From: Hazenella coriacea
GTDB lineage: Bacteria; Bacillota; Bacilli; Thermoactinomycetales; Thermoactinomycetaceae
Direction: 5' to 3'
DNA: 64,000 nucleotides
Assembly: GCF_004341825.1 (NCBI RefSeq)
Contig: NZ_SMAG01000001.1
Location: forward strand, 558,001-622,000
The notes below the pieces were generated by a model. It was not told the DNA's origin. It made no database searches and worked only from the letters and a program-made list of their open reading frames with translations. Made by a program: the position numbers and the translations under genes. The first letter of the stretch is position 1. Every line of letters begins with the position of its first letter. Below, piece after piece: positions 16,479-25,787 of this stretch.

Positions 16479-18092
16479 TTACTTGAAATCCACTTCATGC
16501 AAGTTGAGGGAACCTGTTGGATGTGGCACAAAGCCAACTAGCTTGGCATCTGCTCCCATAGGGATCTTCGCATGAACCAACGGAATCCAAGGAGCATCTT
16601 GTTTGATAATCTCCTGAGCCTTCATATAAAGTTGCTCCCGCTCTTTTTGATCACTTGAGCGTTGTGCTTGGATTAAGATGTCATGAAGAGGTTCACTTTT
16701 ATAGAAAGAAATATTACCTGCATCTGGTTTACGTGCATTATCTTTGTCTAACAACACATAGAGGAAGTTGTCAGGGTCACCGTTATCCCCCATCCAACCG
16801 AATAAAGCCATCTTATGTTCACCATTGCCAACACGTTCCTTATAGGTTTGCCAATCGGAGGTGACGATATTGGCTTTGACACCAATCTTGGCAAAGTCAG
16901 CCTGCATGTATTCAGCTACTTTTTTACCATTAGGCATATATCCACGAGGCTCTGTCATTGCGTAAAAATCCACTTCAAATCCATCTTTATAACCCGCTTC
17001 AGCGAGGAGTTGCTTCGCTTTGTCAATGTTGTACTCATAGTCTTTAATATTTTTGTTAGATCCCCACATAATTTCAGGCATAGGGTTAACGGCTGGTGTT
17101 CCTAGATCAGCAAAGAAACTCTTAATAATCCCTTGTTTGTTGGTTGCGTAATTTAAAGCTTGGCGTACTTTTACATTGTTAAAAGGTTCTTTTTCAACGT
17201 TAAATGCTAAGTAACCAACATTCATCCCTTCTTGTAAAAAGAGTTGGTAATTGGAATCACTTTTGATCAGTTGAACATCATCTGGATTCAATCCATCCAT
17301 CATATCGATATCGCCTGATTTTAGATTGGAGAATCGTGATCCGTTATCAGGAATCGATTTAAAGATCACTTTATCCAACTTAGGTAGTCCTGGTTTCCAA
17401 TAATTCTTGTTTTTCTTTAGTGTGATGGAGTTGTTTTTCTTCCACTCGACAAATTCAAATGGACCCGTGCCACCACCTGCAGGATTATGAGCAAATTTGA
17501 CAGGATCTTTTTTCACCGCAGTAGGGGAAGCGATCGAGAACGCTGGCATAGCCAAATTACTTAAAAACGGTCCTTGGGGGAAATTCAACTCAAATTTAAC
17601 TGTATATTCATCTTCTGCAACCACATTTTTAATGACATGACCTGAATCTCCTTTAAATCCTCCAAACATATAGGCATAATAAGCAAACTCGCCTCCCTTA
17701 TGCTCTGGATGTTTAGAGTCCATCCAACGATTGAAATTGTAGACCACTGCTTCAGCATTAAAAGGAGTTCCATCATGGAACTTGACACCTTGCTTTAATT
17801 TAAATGTCCAGCTTAATCCGTCTTGACTGGCTTCCCAACTATCAGCAAGCTCTGGCACAATTTTCGTAGAACCTTTGTCATACTCCACTAAAGTATCAAA
17901 CACTTGCGAAGCTACTTTGATCGATTCACCATCTGTCACTTGAATCGGGTCTAGTAAGATCGAGTCAGCACCCCGACCAAAAACCAACGTTTTAGCCCGA
18001 TCTCCAGATGCTTTCTTTCCACCACATGCTACAAGAATCGAAGAAAAAACAAATAAAAGAGCGATTGAAAGTATTAAATATTTCTTTTTCAT
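16479..18092 (-). CDS. Peptide-binding lipoprotein (SBP family 5)
   Basis: The 537-residue protein has a lipoprotein signal with the lipobox LVAC at Cys23. The mature part shows the family-5 binding-protein signature (WTFKLKQGVKFHDGTPFNAEAVVYNFNRW at about 94-122) and the typical ending PHPTGSLNLHEVDF. It captures oligopeptides or dipeptides outside the membrane for the two permeases and two ATPases of this operon. The start follows GAGGGGGAACGAG. Confidence 0.92.
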   Translation of the reverse strand: MKKKYLILSIALLFVFSSILVACGGKKASGDRAKTLVFGRGADSILLDPIQVTDGESIKVASQVFDTLVEYDKGSTKIVPELADSWEASQDGLSWTFKLKQGVKFHDGTPFNAEAVVYNFNRWMDSKHPEHKGGEFAYYAYMFGGFKGDSGHVIKNVVAEDEYTVKFELNFPQGPFLSNLAMPAFSIASPTAVKKDPVKFAHNPAGGGTGPFEFVEWKKNNSITLKKNKNYWKPGLPKLDKVIFKSIPDNGSRFSNLKSGDIDMMDGLNPDDVQLIKSDSNYQLFLQEGMNVGYLAFNVEKEPFNNVKVRQALNYATNKQGIIKSFFADLGTPAVNPMPEIMWGSNKNIKDYEYNIDKAKQLLAEAGYKDGFEVDFYAMTEPRGYMPNGKKVAEYMQADFAKIGVKANIVTSDWQTYKERVGNGEHKMALFGWMGDNGDPDNFLYVLLDKDNARKPDAGNISFYKSEPLHDILIQAQRSSDQKEREQLYMKAQEIIKQDAPWIPLVHAKIPMGADAKLVGFVPHPTGSLNLHEVDFK

Positions 18093-18194
18093 CTAGCTCG
18101 TTCCCCCTCGAAAATGAGATATGAAAAATACTTACAGCTAGTCAATCGATAAAATCAGCTCTGGTTCATTCACCTCCTTCTCTTAAACAGAACT

Positions 18195-19157
18195 TTACTC
18201 ATGAAGGTGACAAGCAACCCCATGTGCATGACCGTGATTTTTAAACTCAGGTCTTACTTCCTTACATACATCCATCACATGAGGGCAACGAGGGTGAAAC
18301 GCACAACCCTTTGGCGGATCAGCAGGACTTGGAACATCCCCACCTAGGATAATTCGTTCACGTTTCACATCAGGGTCAGGAAGAGGAACAGCAGAGAGCA
18401 ATGCCTGCGTATATGGATGTAAAGGCTTTTGATATAACTCATTACGATCAGCCAATTCAACCATTCTCCCTAAATACATCACTCCAACACGATCACTAAT
18501 ATGTTTCACTACACTTAAGTCGTGAGCGATAAAAATATAGGTTAACTCGAATCGCTCTTGGAGATCCGCCATCAAATTCAGCACTTGTGATTGGACAGAT
18601 ACATCCAAAGCGGACACAGGTTCATCGGCAATGATCAACTTGGGTTTTGTCGATAAAGCACGTGCAATCCCAATCCGTTGACGCTGACCCCCACTAAATT
18701 GATGTGGATATCTTCGAATATGAGCTCGATTTAGACCGACTACCTGTAATAGCTCTTCCACCTGTTCCTTCCGGTCTTTGGCTGTTCCCAAGCGATGGAC
18801 TTTAAGAGGCTCCTCAAGGATCGAGCCAATCTTTTGTCTTGGATTTAGTGAACCAAAAGGATCTTGAAAAACCATCTGAATCTCTCTTCTCACCTTTCGC
18901 ATCTCTTCCGCAGACAGGTTTAGCAGAGGAGTCTTTTCAAAAATCACTTCACCTGCTGTAGGCTCAATCAATCGCATAATAGCTCGTCCGGTCGTCGATT
19001 TTCCACACCCGCTTTCTCCAACCAAACCAAGTGTTTCTCCCTTTTTCACTTCAAAGCTAACATCATCCACAGCTTTGATCTCTCCTACTTTTTTGCCAAA
19101 CAAACCACTGTGAATCGGAAATGACTTACTTAGATGTTGGACTTGAAGTAGTGGCAT
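18195..19157 (-). CDS. Peptide ABC transporter ATPase (OppF/DppF type)
   Basis: The protein is 320 residues from the ATG chosen, which follows GAGGAGGAACAAGTTG and gives the family start [13 protein letters not shown]. It has Walker [10 protein letters not shown], the signature [14 protein letters not shown], Walker B LIIADEP and the C-terminal oligopeptide-transporter domain with the [14 protein letters not shown] cysteine motif. The frame is open for 39 codons upstream but that part lies within the previous gene. It overlaps the DppD-type gene by 32 bases. Confidence 0.92.
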   Translation of the reverse strand: MPLLQVQHLSKSFPIHSGLFGKKVGEIKAVDDVSFEVKKGETLGLVGESGCGKSTTGRAIMRLIEPTAGEVIFEKTPLLNLSAEEMRKVRREIQMVFQDPFGSLNPRQKIGSILEEPLKVHRLGTAKDRKEQVEELLQVVGLNRAHIRRYPHQFSGGQRQRIGIARALSTKPKLIIADEPVSALDVSVQSQVLNLMADLQERFELTYIFIAHDLSVVKHISDRVGVMYLGRMVELADRNELYQKPLHPYTQALLSAVPLPDPDVKRERIILGGDVPSPADPPKGCAFHPRCPHVMDVCKEVRPEFKNHGHAHGVACHLHE

Positions 19158-20136
19158 CAACTTGTTCCTCCTCTTGATGTAACCAACAGCGGCTGAAGTG
19201 TCCTTGTTCAACAGGTAGCAGGTTAGGACCTTTCTGGATACAAATCTCCTTCGCATGTTCACAACGTGGTGCAAATCGGCATCCTTGAGGCATCTGAAGG
19301 GGATTAGGAACTTGACCAGGAATCGAATACAGTCGATCTAATTGATCCTCCAATTTGGGAATCGACTTTAACAACCCTTGGGTATATGGATGTCTTGGAT
19401 TCCTAAAGAGCTGTCTCCGACTTGTCTCTTCCACCACTTGACCTGCATACATCACCACCACACGATCACACATCTCCGCTACCACGCCTAAATCATGGGT
19501 GATTAAAAGAATAGCTGTTCCAAACTCTTGATTAAGTGTTCGCATCAAATCTAAAATTTGCGCTTGAATCGTTACATCTAAAGCAGTAGTAGGTTCATCA
19601 GCTATAATCAACTTGGGTTTTAACAACATTGCCATGGCAATCATCACTCGTTGTCTCATACCACCTGATAGTTGATGTGGGTATTCATCTAAAATTCCTT
19701 TTCGATGAATACCTACTTTCTTTAATATCTCAACAACGATCTCTGTAGCTTCCTGCTTCGTACAAGAACGATGAGTATGAATCACTTCTTCCAACTGATT
19801 GCCAATGGTAAACAACGGATTGAGTGATGACATAGGTTCTTGAAAAATCATAGCCATTTCATTTCCGCGAATCGAACGAACTTGGCGGCGATTCATTCGA
19901 GTTAAGTCTTGCCCACGAAACAAAATCTGACCATCCACCACTTTTCCCGGTGGCGAAGGCACTAACCCCATTACAGCGAGGGAAGTAACACTTTTTCCAC
20001 ACCCTGACTCACCGACTAAACCGACGATCTCTCCCTCTTTGACAGCGAGATCCACCCCGTCGACAGCTGGTACAATCCCTTTATCGGTGAAAAAGTGGAG
20101 CTTCAGTTGCGAGATCTCTAACACAGATTGGGACAT
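19126..20136 (-). CDS. Peptide ABC transporter ATPase (OppD/DppD type)
   Basis: The 336-residue protein has Walker [10 protein letters not shown], signature [15 protein letters not shown], Walker [13 protein letters not shown] and the C-terminal cysteine motif [14 protein letters not shown] of the oligopeptide family. It is the first gene of the operon DppD-DppF-binding protein-DppB-DppC. This ATPases-first order is common in Firmicutes. Confidence 0.92.
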   Translation of the reverse strand: MSQSVLEISQLKLHFFTDKGIVPAVDGVDLAVKEGEIVGLVGESGCGKSVTSLAVMGLVPSPPGKVVDGQILFRGQDLTRMNRRQVRSIRGNEMAMIFQEPMSSLNPLFTIGNQLEEVIHTHRSCTKQEATEIVVEILKKVGIHRKGILDEYPHQLSGGMRQRVMIAMAMLLKPKLIIADEPTTALDVTIQAQILDLMRTLNQEFGTAILLITHDLGVVAEMCDRVVVMYAGQVVEETSRRQLFRNPRHPYTQGLLKSIPKLEDQLDRLYSIPGQVPNPLQMPQGCRFAPRCEHAKEICIQKGPNLLPVEQGHFSRCWLHQEEEQVDATTSSPTSK

Positions 20137-20245
20137 TGGATCACCTCGACATTCATTCGATCAAGCATGGAGTTCGCTTCACTAACCCATACTTTATAAA
20201 ACGGATATTTTCTACTTTAGGCAACCTTCAGTTAAATTGAATTAT

Positions 20246-20275
20246 TTTATAATAAACAAGAATAGTTTAATTCAA
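20246..20275 (-). promoter_or_regulatory. Candidate promoter of the peptide transporter operon
   Basis: On the reverse strand TTGAAT and TATAAA are separated by 18 bases, a reasonable sigma-A pattern about 110 bases before the first gene. The segment is part of a dyad ATTGAATTA...TAATTCAAT, which could be an operator. Confidence 0.4.
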
Positions 20276-20351
20276 TATATTCGATTTAGTATTTAAAAAT
20301 CCTTTTTAGAGTTGAGATCTTTGGAATATTTCTTTACTCCAATGTTTTCTA

Positions 20352-21101
20352 CTAGTTAGGATCTTTTTTTTCTTGTTGTTGGATCGCCGGTATAGGAGGT
20401 AGTGGAGGAACTCCTTTTTGAATAGCTCCTTGGTGATCATTGTAAAAATAGTATTGGGGTACTTCACCCACGACCATCGCTTGTGCGATTGGATAATCGA
20501 TATCTACCGGTAAACTATTTTCCGAAAATGGAATGACTACTCCCATTTCAAATTGCACTTTCAATTGAAGGGTAATCATCACCATATTAATTCCCTTTGA
20601 CTCCATCTTTGGAATGATCGAGACCTTTGCTGATCCTTTCGGCCACATATCAATCGGTATATCCGGACCATACTCCGCAAAAACATTACTTTGTAGAACT
20701 TGACCAACCGAAATATCAATCGGCTTATTTTGTAAGTTTTTCAACTCCTCCTGAATCTTTGTGGTAATGCGCTCATAGATCTGTGCTTGTACTTGTGAGT
20801 TGACTTGAACGAATGTAATGTTACCCTGATTGTCCCGCTCAATATTAATGGTTTTATTTAAATCTCCTCCCAAAGAGTGTTCAACTTCTCGAATCCCCTC
20901 TAACATGGCATCCTGAGCAATCTTCTTCACTTCCGCTTTGGCAATTACTAATAAAATAGGCTCTAAGCTTCTTTCCATGGACCAAACAGAATAAAAAACC
21001 ACTCCAATTAAGAAAAAAAACAATACAAACCCAACTCTTCCTCGCCGACGAATCCGAAAAGAGCTAGACTTCTTACGAAATTTTGAATGACGGAACGACA
21101 T
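20352..21101 (-). CDS. yunB: Sporulation protein YunB
   Basis: From the ATG after GGGGAGGAGAGCCG the protein is 249 residues. A basic N-terminus (SKFRKKSSSFRIRRRGR) precedes one membrane helix (VGFVLFFFLIGVVFYSVW), then the YunB domain with SLEPILLVIAKAEVKKIAQDAM, ISVGQVLQSNVFAEYGP and VPQYYFYND. YunB is a sigma-E-dependent protein needed for normal spore formation in B. subtilis, where it lies next to lytH. The tail is Pro/Gln-rich. Here it has been separated from lytH by the transporter genes. Confidence 0.85.
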   Translation of the reverse strand: MSFRHSKFRKKSSSFRIRRRGRVGFVLFFFLIGVVFYSVWSMERSLEPILLVIAKAEVKKIAQDAMLEGIREVEHSLGGDLNKTINIERDNQGNITFVQVNSQVQAQIYERITTKIQEELKNLQNKPIDISVGQVLQSNVFAEYGPDIPIDMWPKGSAKVSIIPKMESKGINMVMITLQLKVQFEMGVVIPFSENSLPVDIDYPIAQAMVVGEVPQYYFYNDHQGAIQKGVPPLPPIPAIQQQEKKDPN

Positions 21102-21298
21102 CGGCTCTCCTCCCCTCGTCCCAAATGTATGCAGGATAGTTTGTCCTTTTGTCATTTCCTATTCCTACATTTTTCTTAAGCAAGGGGGATCTGTTAAGAT
21201 AGAAGTTGTTATTATAAGGCAGGTTAAACATTCCATGAGTGGTGGCTGTAAATCGCTATCCCTCTAATAAAAATAATCTGATTGGAGGTTGGTCCCTC

Positions 21299-22786
21299 TT
21301 GTCCACAACAGAGATCGACTTAACCAAATATGTTTCAAATCTAGACAAAAATGTATATACGATTTTTAATCTTCCCGAAGAAGTGATTGCAGTTATTTTT
21401 GCTTACGTAAGTCGCAGTTCAGCTAGCTTTCGTGAAAATCTCGCCAAATTACTGGCAGATGATGAATTGGGTGTCCAGAAACAGAATGACGGGTTAGCTA
21501 CTGCGAACTCCGAAAAAGCTGCTCGTTTTCATGAAAAATGGGTGGTTGGCTATGGACATAGCAGTGTTGCTGAACACGCGGTTGCTCATATCGGAATTGA
21601 AAAAATTAGCCGCCTAGCTTCTGCCGAACTAGAATTAGCCAACTCATTTAATAGCTTTACTGAATACAGTCAGCGATACCAACGCCCCAAACGAGGGGAC
21701 TTTTACATTCCAACTTTATTAGAGGAAAAACCCAAGTTAAAAGAAGCTTATCTAAGACTTCATCATCTTGCTTATGATACTTATGAGCAATTAATGGAAG
21801 GGTTAATCCCCTACTTACAACAAACCCTTCCCAAACAACCGGATGAGACTGAGCGACGTTACCAAGCAAGAATCGAAAAAATAGCTTTTGAGGACGCTCG
21901 GTATGTCCTAACACTCTCTACCTTAACGAACTTAGGTATGACGGGGAATGGAAGAGCTTTGCGAGATACACTTGTTCGTCTTTTATCGAGTCCTCATCAT
22001 GAATCACAACAGTTAGCCAAAGATTTAGAACAAGAAATCAATCAAGTGATTCCAACCTTACTCCGTCATGTGAAACCCAACAAGTATTTGGTTACTACCA
22101 GACAAAGATTAGAATCCCGTTGGAAACATATACAAGTTCGGACTCAACCTGTCACGGGTCCATCTGCTCGATGGATCACCCTACCTAACTATGATCAGGC
22201 TTTAAAAGATATTGCCCTTACACTATTCATCCAGATCCGCTCACTTACCTATGAACATGCAAAAGACATCATAGACTCTCTGACACTTGAAGAACTGGAG
22301 AAAATCACTCAGGAATCTTTATCCAATCTTCAATTTTTTGATAATCCTATGGATGAATTCCAACATCTTATTTACCGAATGGAGTTAAAAGTTTCAGAAG
22401 CCAATTGGCATCAATTGCTACGACATAATCGCCGCACAGCCTTTAGCTTTGGACAACCTACCATTCATTTAGGCTTTACGATTCCTCCACATATTCAAGC
22501 AGCCGGGCTGGAAAAGTGTCTGACAAGCTTCATTGAAGAAGCAGAAACTATTCACCAAATCATTGAAGAGTGGAACCCGATCATCGCTCAATATTGTGTT
22601 ACCAACGCTCATCACCGACAAGTAATCGCTACAGCTAGTCTCTGGGAACTGTACCACTTAATCAATCTTCGAACATCTCCTGAGGCTCAATGGGATATTC
22701 GTGCCACATTTGAACAGCTATATAAACAACTACAAAAAGAACACCCTGCACTTATATCATTTGCACAACGTCGTCTCGAATCTTAA
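21299..22786 (+). CDS. Double ThyX-like (FAD-dependent thymidylate synthase-like) protein
   Basis: The 495-residue protein has two ThyX-like halves. The first has GYGHSSVAEHA (about 84-94), SFNSFTEYSQRYQRP (about 116-130) and STLTNLGMTGNGRALR (about 207-222), which correspond to ThyX motifs including the end of the catalytic loop and the N-x-R-L segment. The second has WHQLLRHNRRTAFSFG (about 370-385), where RHNR resembles the RHR start of the ThyX signature. Neither half has a full R-H-R-x7-S motif. ThyX makes dTMP from dUMP with FAD; whether this protein does is uncertain. The TTG chosen follows GGAGGT by 9 bases; an upstream GTG in the same frame lacks a site. Confidence 0.7.
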   Translation: MSTTEIDLTKYVSNLDKNVYTIFNLPEEVIAVIFAYVSRSSASFRENLAKLLADDELGVQKQNDGLATANSEKAARFHEKWVVGYGHSSVAEHAVAHIGIEKISRLASAELELANSFNSFTEYSQRYQRPKRGDFYIPTLLEEKPKLKEAYLRLHHLAYDTYEQLMEGLIPYLQQTLPKQPDETERRYQARIEKIAFEDARYVLTLSTLTNLGMTGNGRALRDTLVRLLSSPHHESQQLAKDLEQEINQVIPTLLRHVKPNKYLVTTRQRLESRWKHIQVRTQPVTGPSARWITLPNYDQALKDIALTLFIQIRSLTYEHAKDIIDSLTLEELEKITQESLSNLQFFDNPMDEFQHLIYRMELKVSEANWHQLLRHNRRTAFSFGQPTIHLGFTIPPHIQAAGLEKCLTSFIEEAETIHQIIEEWNPIIAQYCVTNAHHRQVIATASLWELYHLINLRTSPEAQWDIRATFEQLYKQLQKEHPALISFAQRRLES

Positions 22787-22807
22787 ACACATGTACATTT
22801 CATTATA

Positions 22808-22848
22808 AAAAAATCCCCCCTCAACAGTGTGAGAGGGGATTTTTTTAT
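22808..22848. terminator. Bidirectional terminator
   Basis: AAAAAAATCCCCCCTCA pairs with TGAGAGGGGATTTTTTT around a short loop. It serves the forward ThyX-like gene and the end of the reverse-strand Hsp70 operon, whose last stop codon lies in the T-run. Confidence 0.85.
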
Positions 22849-24068
22849 AATGGTTGAGGAAGATTTTCTTCTAAACCCGAGAAAAGACCATCTAACTCAT
22901 CATCATCAATCGGAACAGTAGAAGTTCGTTTAATTTTAGCTTCTTCTTGATGTCTCTGATTTTGCTGTTCTTCTAACTTTTGCTCATAGGCACAAATCGT
23001 TGTTTGTAGTTCTTCTCTTAATTTTTGTTTCTCTGCTTGCAATCGTTCTAGTTCCTGCTGATATTGATTACGCTCTTTCGTCCATTCTACTAGCTGGATT
23101 TCCCAATTGTATTGACTTTCACTCCATTGCTGACGTTCCGCTAACCATTGCTGTTTCTCTGCCTTTAATTGAGTGACTTGCTGAATCATTTGATCCCGTT
23201 CTTGTTCAGCAAATTGTGCGCGAGTATATGAATCCTGAATCTTTTTCTGTTGTGTCTTTACCTCTTGCTTTAGAGTTTTCGTTTTCACCCGTTCTTCGTC
23301 TAACTTTTTCTTTAATTGGACCCACTCTTTCTCTTTCTTTTTTACTTGTCCTCCATAAATTGCCGATTGTTCTCTCCAATGTTCATTCTGTTTCTTTAAC
23401 CTTTCCATATTTTCTTTTGAATCTTCTATTAAGGAATGAATCTCTGACTCTGGTGCAATTTGAATCGATTGAAGTACTTTTACAGCCAGATCAATTCTCT
23501 CCTGTGTTGTAAACACATTCAAATCAATTTCTTTCCGATCAAATTGAAATGAATCTGGTAAGGTTAGACTTGTCAGGCGCTCAAACTGGTTTCCATTTTT
23601 CTCTAAAACTCCTTGAATCTCGGAATGAAATGATTCTTGAAATCGCAACCAAGTCACAAACAGGTCAAATGGCATTTTATCTTCTTCAATCGCTTGCTCA
23701 AACTGTTGTTTTAACCATTCTTTCTTCTCGCATTCCTCTGTAAGTAATTCTCCCTCTTCACGATTTAGATATTCAAACTCTAAAGCACTTAATCGGGACA
23801 AAGAAGCTGCAACCACCGAGTTATAAACCAAATAGTGTTGCGAAAGCTGTTCGGAAATCTCTTTAATTAGCGTCTGCTTTGTCACTTTCTTTTGCCGAAT
23901 CTGAGTCATAGTTAAGTTAGACTTTCTCAACAGGGCAGGTTCCTTATTAAAAAGTTGAAACAAATGCTTCGATTCCAATCTCATTAATAAACATGCATCT
24001 AAAATGGCATTAGGGATCGACTTTACTTGAATATAAGGATAACGTTTCATCTCTCTTCTTTTCATCAT
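22845..24068 (-). CDS. Coiled-coil protein, last gene of Hsp70/beta-CASP operon
   Basis: I do not recognise this 407-residue protein as a known family. The first about 200 residues are alpha-helical and globular-looking (ILDACLLMRLESKHLFQLF...). From about 205 to 390 it is one long charged coiled coil rich in Glu, Gln, Lys and Arg, ending with an acidic tail PIDDDELDGLFSGLEENLPQPL. The start follows AGAGGGAG. It lies 8 bases after the HEAT-repeat gene. It could be a structural or scaffold partner of the chaperone module. Confidence 0.8.
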   Translation of the reverse strand: MMKRREMKRYPYIQVKSIPNAILDACLLMRLESKHLFQLFNKEPALLRKSNLTMTQIRQKKVTKQTLIKEISEQLSQHYLVYNSVVAASLSRLSALEFEYLNREEGELLTEECEKKEWLKQQFEQAIEEDKMPFDLFVTWLRFQESFHSEIQGVLEKNGNQFERLTSLTLPDSFQFDRKEIDLNVFTTQERIDLAVKVLQSIQIAPESEIHSLIEDSKENMERLKKQNEHWREQSAIYGGQVKKKEKEWVQLKKKLDEERVKTKTLKQEVKTQQKKIQDSYTRAQFAEQERDQMIQQVTQLKAEKQQWLAERQQWSESQYNWEIQLVEWTKERNQYQQELERLQAEKQKLREELQTTICAYEQKLEEQQNQRHQEEAKIKRTSTVPIDDDELDGLFSGLEENLPQPL

Positions 24069-24076
24069 AACTCCCT

Positions 24077-25774
24077 CTATTGTCTTATATTAGTTCCCAC
24101 TTCTGCCCTATTTTGCCTCATCCGATGAATGAGTGTTTCAATCTCGCGTTTCAATGCCTCTTCCGTTTCTGTTGTCAATGCATGAAACAGGACATGTTGG
24201 GATAATAACTCATGTTTTGTATTAGCAAACTTCGCAATTAAACGATAAATCTCTAGACGAACTGGAGTACTTGGATTTCGATTGAGTAACTCATTCAGAT
24301 ACTTCCCTACCTGTTTGGGTAACAAATTGGGGCGCTGTAGAGCTGCTAACAACCGAATCGTTTGTTGATCAGGTAGATCCGTCATTTGTTGAGCCATTCG
24401 TAAGTGATGTTGTGCTGTTAACATACTCGTATAGCCCTCCAAAATATGTTGTTCTTCAGGGCTCCCATGTAAAAATGTATCAAAATAAAGATCCCAAGCA
24501 TGAGGAGCTCGAAGGCGAATCAGCGAATAAATGGCTTCACAGCGATAGTCTGGCTGGTCTACATAGCTCTGAACCAATGAGATATACCGTTTGTCCGCCA
24601 ATGAACCCAATGTTTTTAAACACGCCTGTTTAGTTTGTTTTAGATGTGACTTTTGCAATGTCTCGACAATGATGGGTAGTAACTGTGGATCTTCGGTATG
24701 TGCCATCCCCTCAATGATTTGTGTCTGCTTGTTAGGAACCTTGTGTAACATCTTTTTAAGAGTTTGACTCGCAGAGGCTTCTTTGGTTCCACCAATCAAC
24801 TGTGCAGCTAAGCGAATCGCATAAGAATCATTTGTTTTATAAATTGTTTTCTCTAAAAACGGGATCAACTCACTTCCAAATGACTTGAGTGAGACAGAAT
24901 AAATCGGACGAAGTTGTCTCTTTGTACAAGATATATACGCTTGAAACAAAGGAGAAAGCAATTGAGTATCAAAAACAGAAAACTGTCTAGCGAGTTTTAA
25001 AGCCTCATCAATGATATCTTTACGTGCTGGATCAATTCTCTCAATCGATGATAATAATGAAATCGCAGCTTTGGTATCACGCAAATGAATAAAAGAATGC
25101 ATAGAAGGAATAAATAAGTCCACGTTTTTACTATGTTCCAATATCTCTGGAATGACTTGCTTTTCTTGAATGCAACCTGCAACCCGGATTGCCAATTCGA
25201 TATGATCGTTATTTGTTCCATGGGTGAGAATGGCTTTGAGTAGCATTCTCCCTCTTAAGCTGTAAGCAATGAATCGAGCTAATAATTGAATATATAATTC
25301 ATGAATAAATGGGTGTGAATACTTAAACATACGTACTTCTCGAAACAATAATTCTATAACTGGCTCACCAAAGTCTGCTAGGCGATTAGCTACAGCTTGT
25401 GCCTGTTGGATCTCATTTGCTTGGGACATTTCTTCTATCAATTGTAAAGCTTCCTGATACACTTGGTTTAATGAAGGATCCAACGTTGAAAAGCTAAGAT
25501 CTACATAACCTAGCACCCCATCTCCTTCTTCTAATTCATAATCTACTTTCACATTCTTTTGTCGACTTCCATGATAAGTTGGTTGATCCAAGGAGTCGAG
25601 AAAGTCTAAATCATTTTCTTGTTCTTGTACATACACTTTTGCTTGTTGTTGGAGTGATAACTTTGCCTTTTCAGGATCAATCTCTACTCCTAACTTTGCT
25701 TCATCTTTGGGGAAAGATTGCTGATCTAGTTGTTGTCTTATCCGATCACGCAATAAGTCACGTATATTTGCCAT
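24077..25774 (-). CDS. HEAT-like repeat protein of the Hsp70/beta-CASP operon
   Basis: From the ATG after GTGAGGGATTGAAT the protein is 565 residues. After an acidic leader with KVDYELEEGDG it is a solenoid of helix pairs: FGEPVIELLFREVRMFKYSHPFI, AIRVAGCIQEKQVIPEILEHS, RLAAQLIGGTKEASASQTLKKML, AHTEDPQLLPIIVETLQ and LKTLGSLADKRYISLVQSYV are HEAT/PBS-like units. Such solenoids bind proteins or nucleic acids. No catalytic motif is seen. It is 13 bases downstream of the Hsp70 gene and likely acts with it. Confidence 0.8.
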   Translation of the reverse strand: MANIRDLLRDRIRQQLDQQSFPKDEAKLGVEIDPEKAKLSLQQQAKVYVQEQENDLDFLDSLDQPTYHGSRQKNVKVDYELEEGDGVLGYVDLSFSTLDPSLNQVYQEALQLIEEMSQANEIQQAQAVANRLADFGEPVIELLFREVRMFKYSHPFIHELYIQLLARFIAYSLRGRMLLKAILTHGTNNDHIELAIRVAGCIQEKQVIPEILEHSKNVDLFIPSMHSFIHLRDTKAAISLLSSIERIDPARKDIIDEALKLARQFSVFDTQLLSPLFQAYISCTKRQLRPIYSVSLKSFGSELIPFLEKTIYKTNDSYAIRLAAQLIGGTKEASASQTLKKMLHKVPNKQTQIIEGMAHTEDPQLLPIIVETLQKSHLKQTKQACLKTLGSLADKRYISLVQSYVDQPDYRCEAIYSLIRLRAPHAWDLYFDTFLHGSPEEQHILEGYTSMLTAQHHLRMAQQMTDLPDQQTIRLLAALQRPNLLPKQVGKYLNELLNRNPSTPVRLEIYRLIAKFANTKHELLSQHVLFHALTTETEEALKREIETLIHRMRQNRAEVGTNIRQ

Positions 25775-25787
25775 ATTCAATCCCTCA

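Noticed and set aside
23216-23512. Forward frame opposite the coiled-coil gene
   Set aside because: Low-complexity Leu/Ser/Phe antisense of a Glu/Lys-rich coiled coil.
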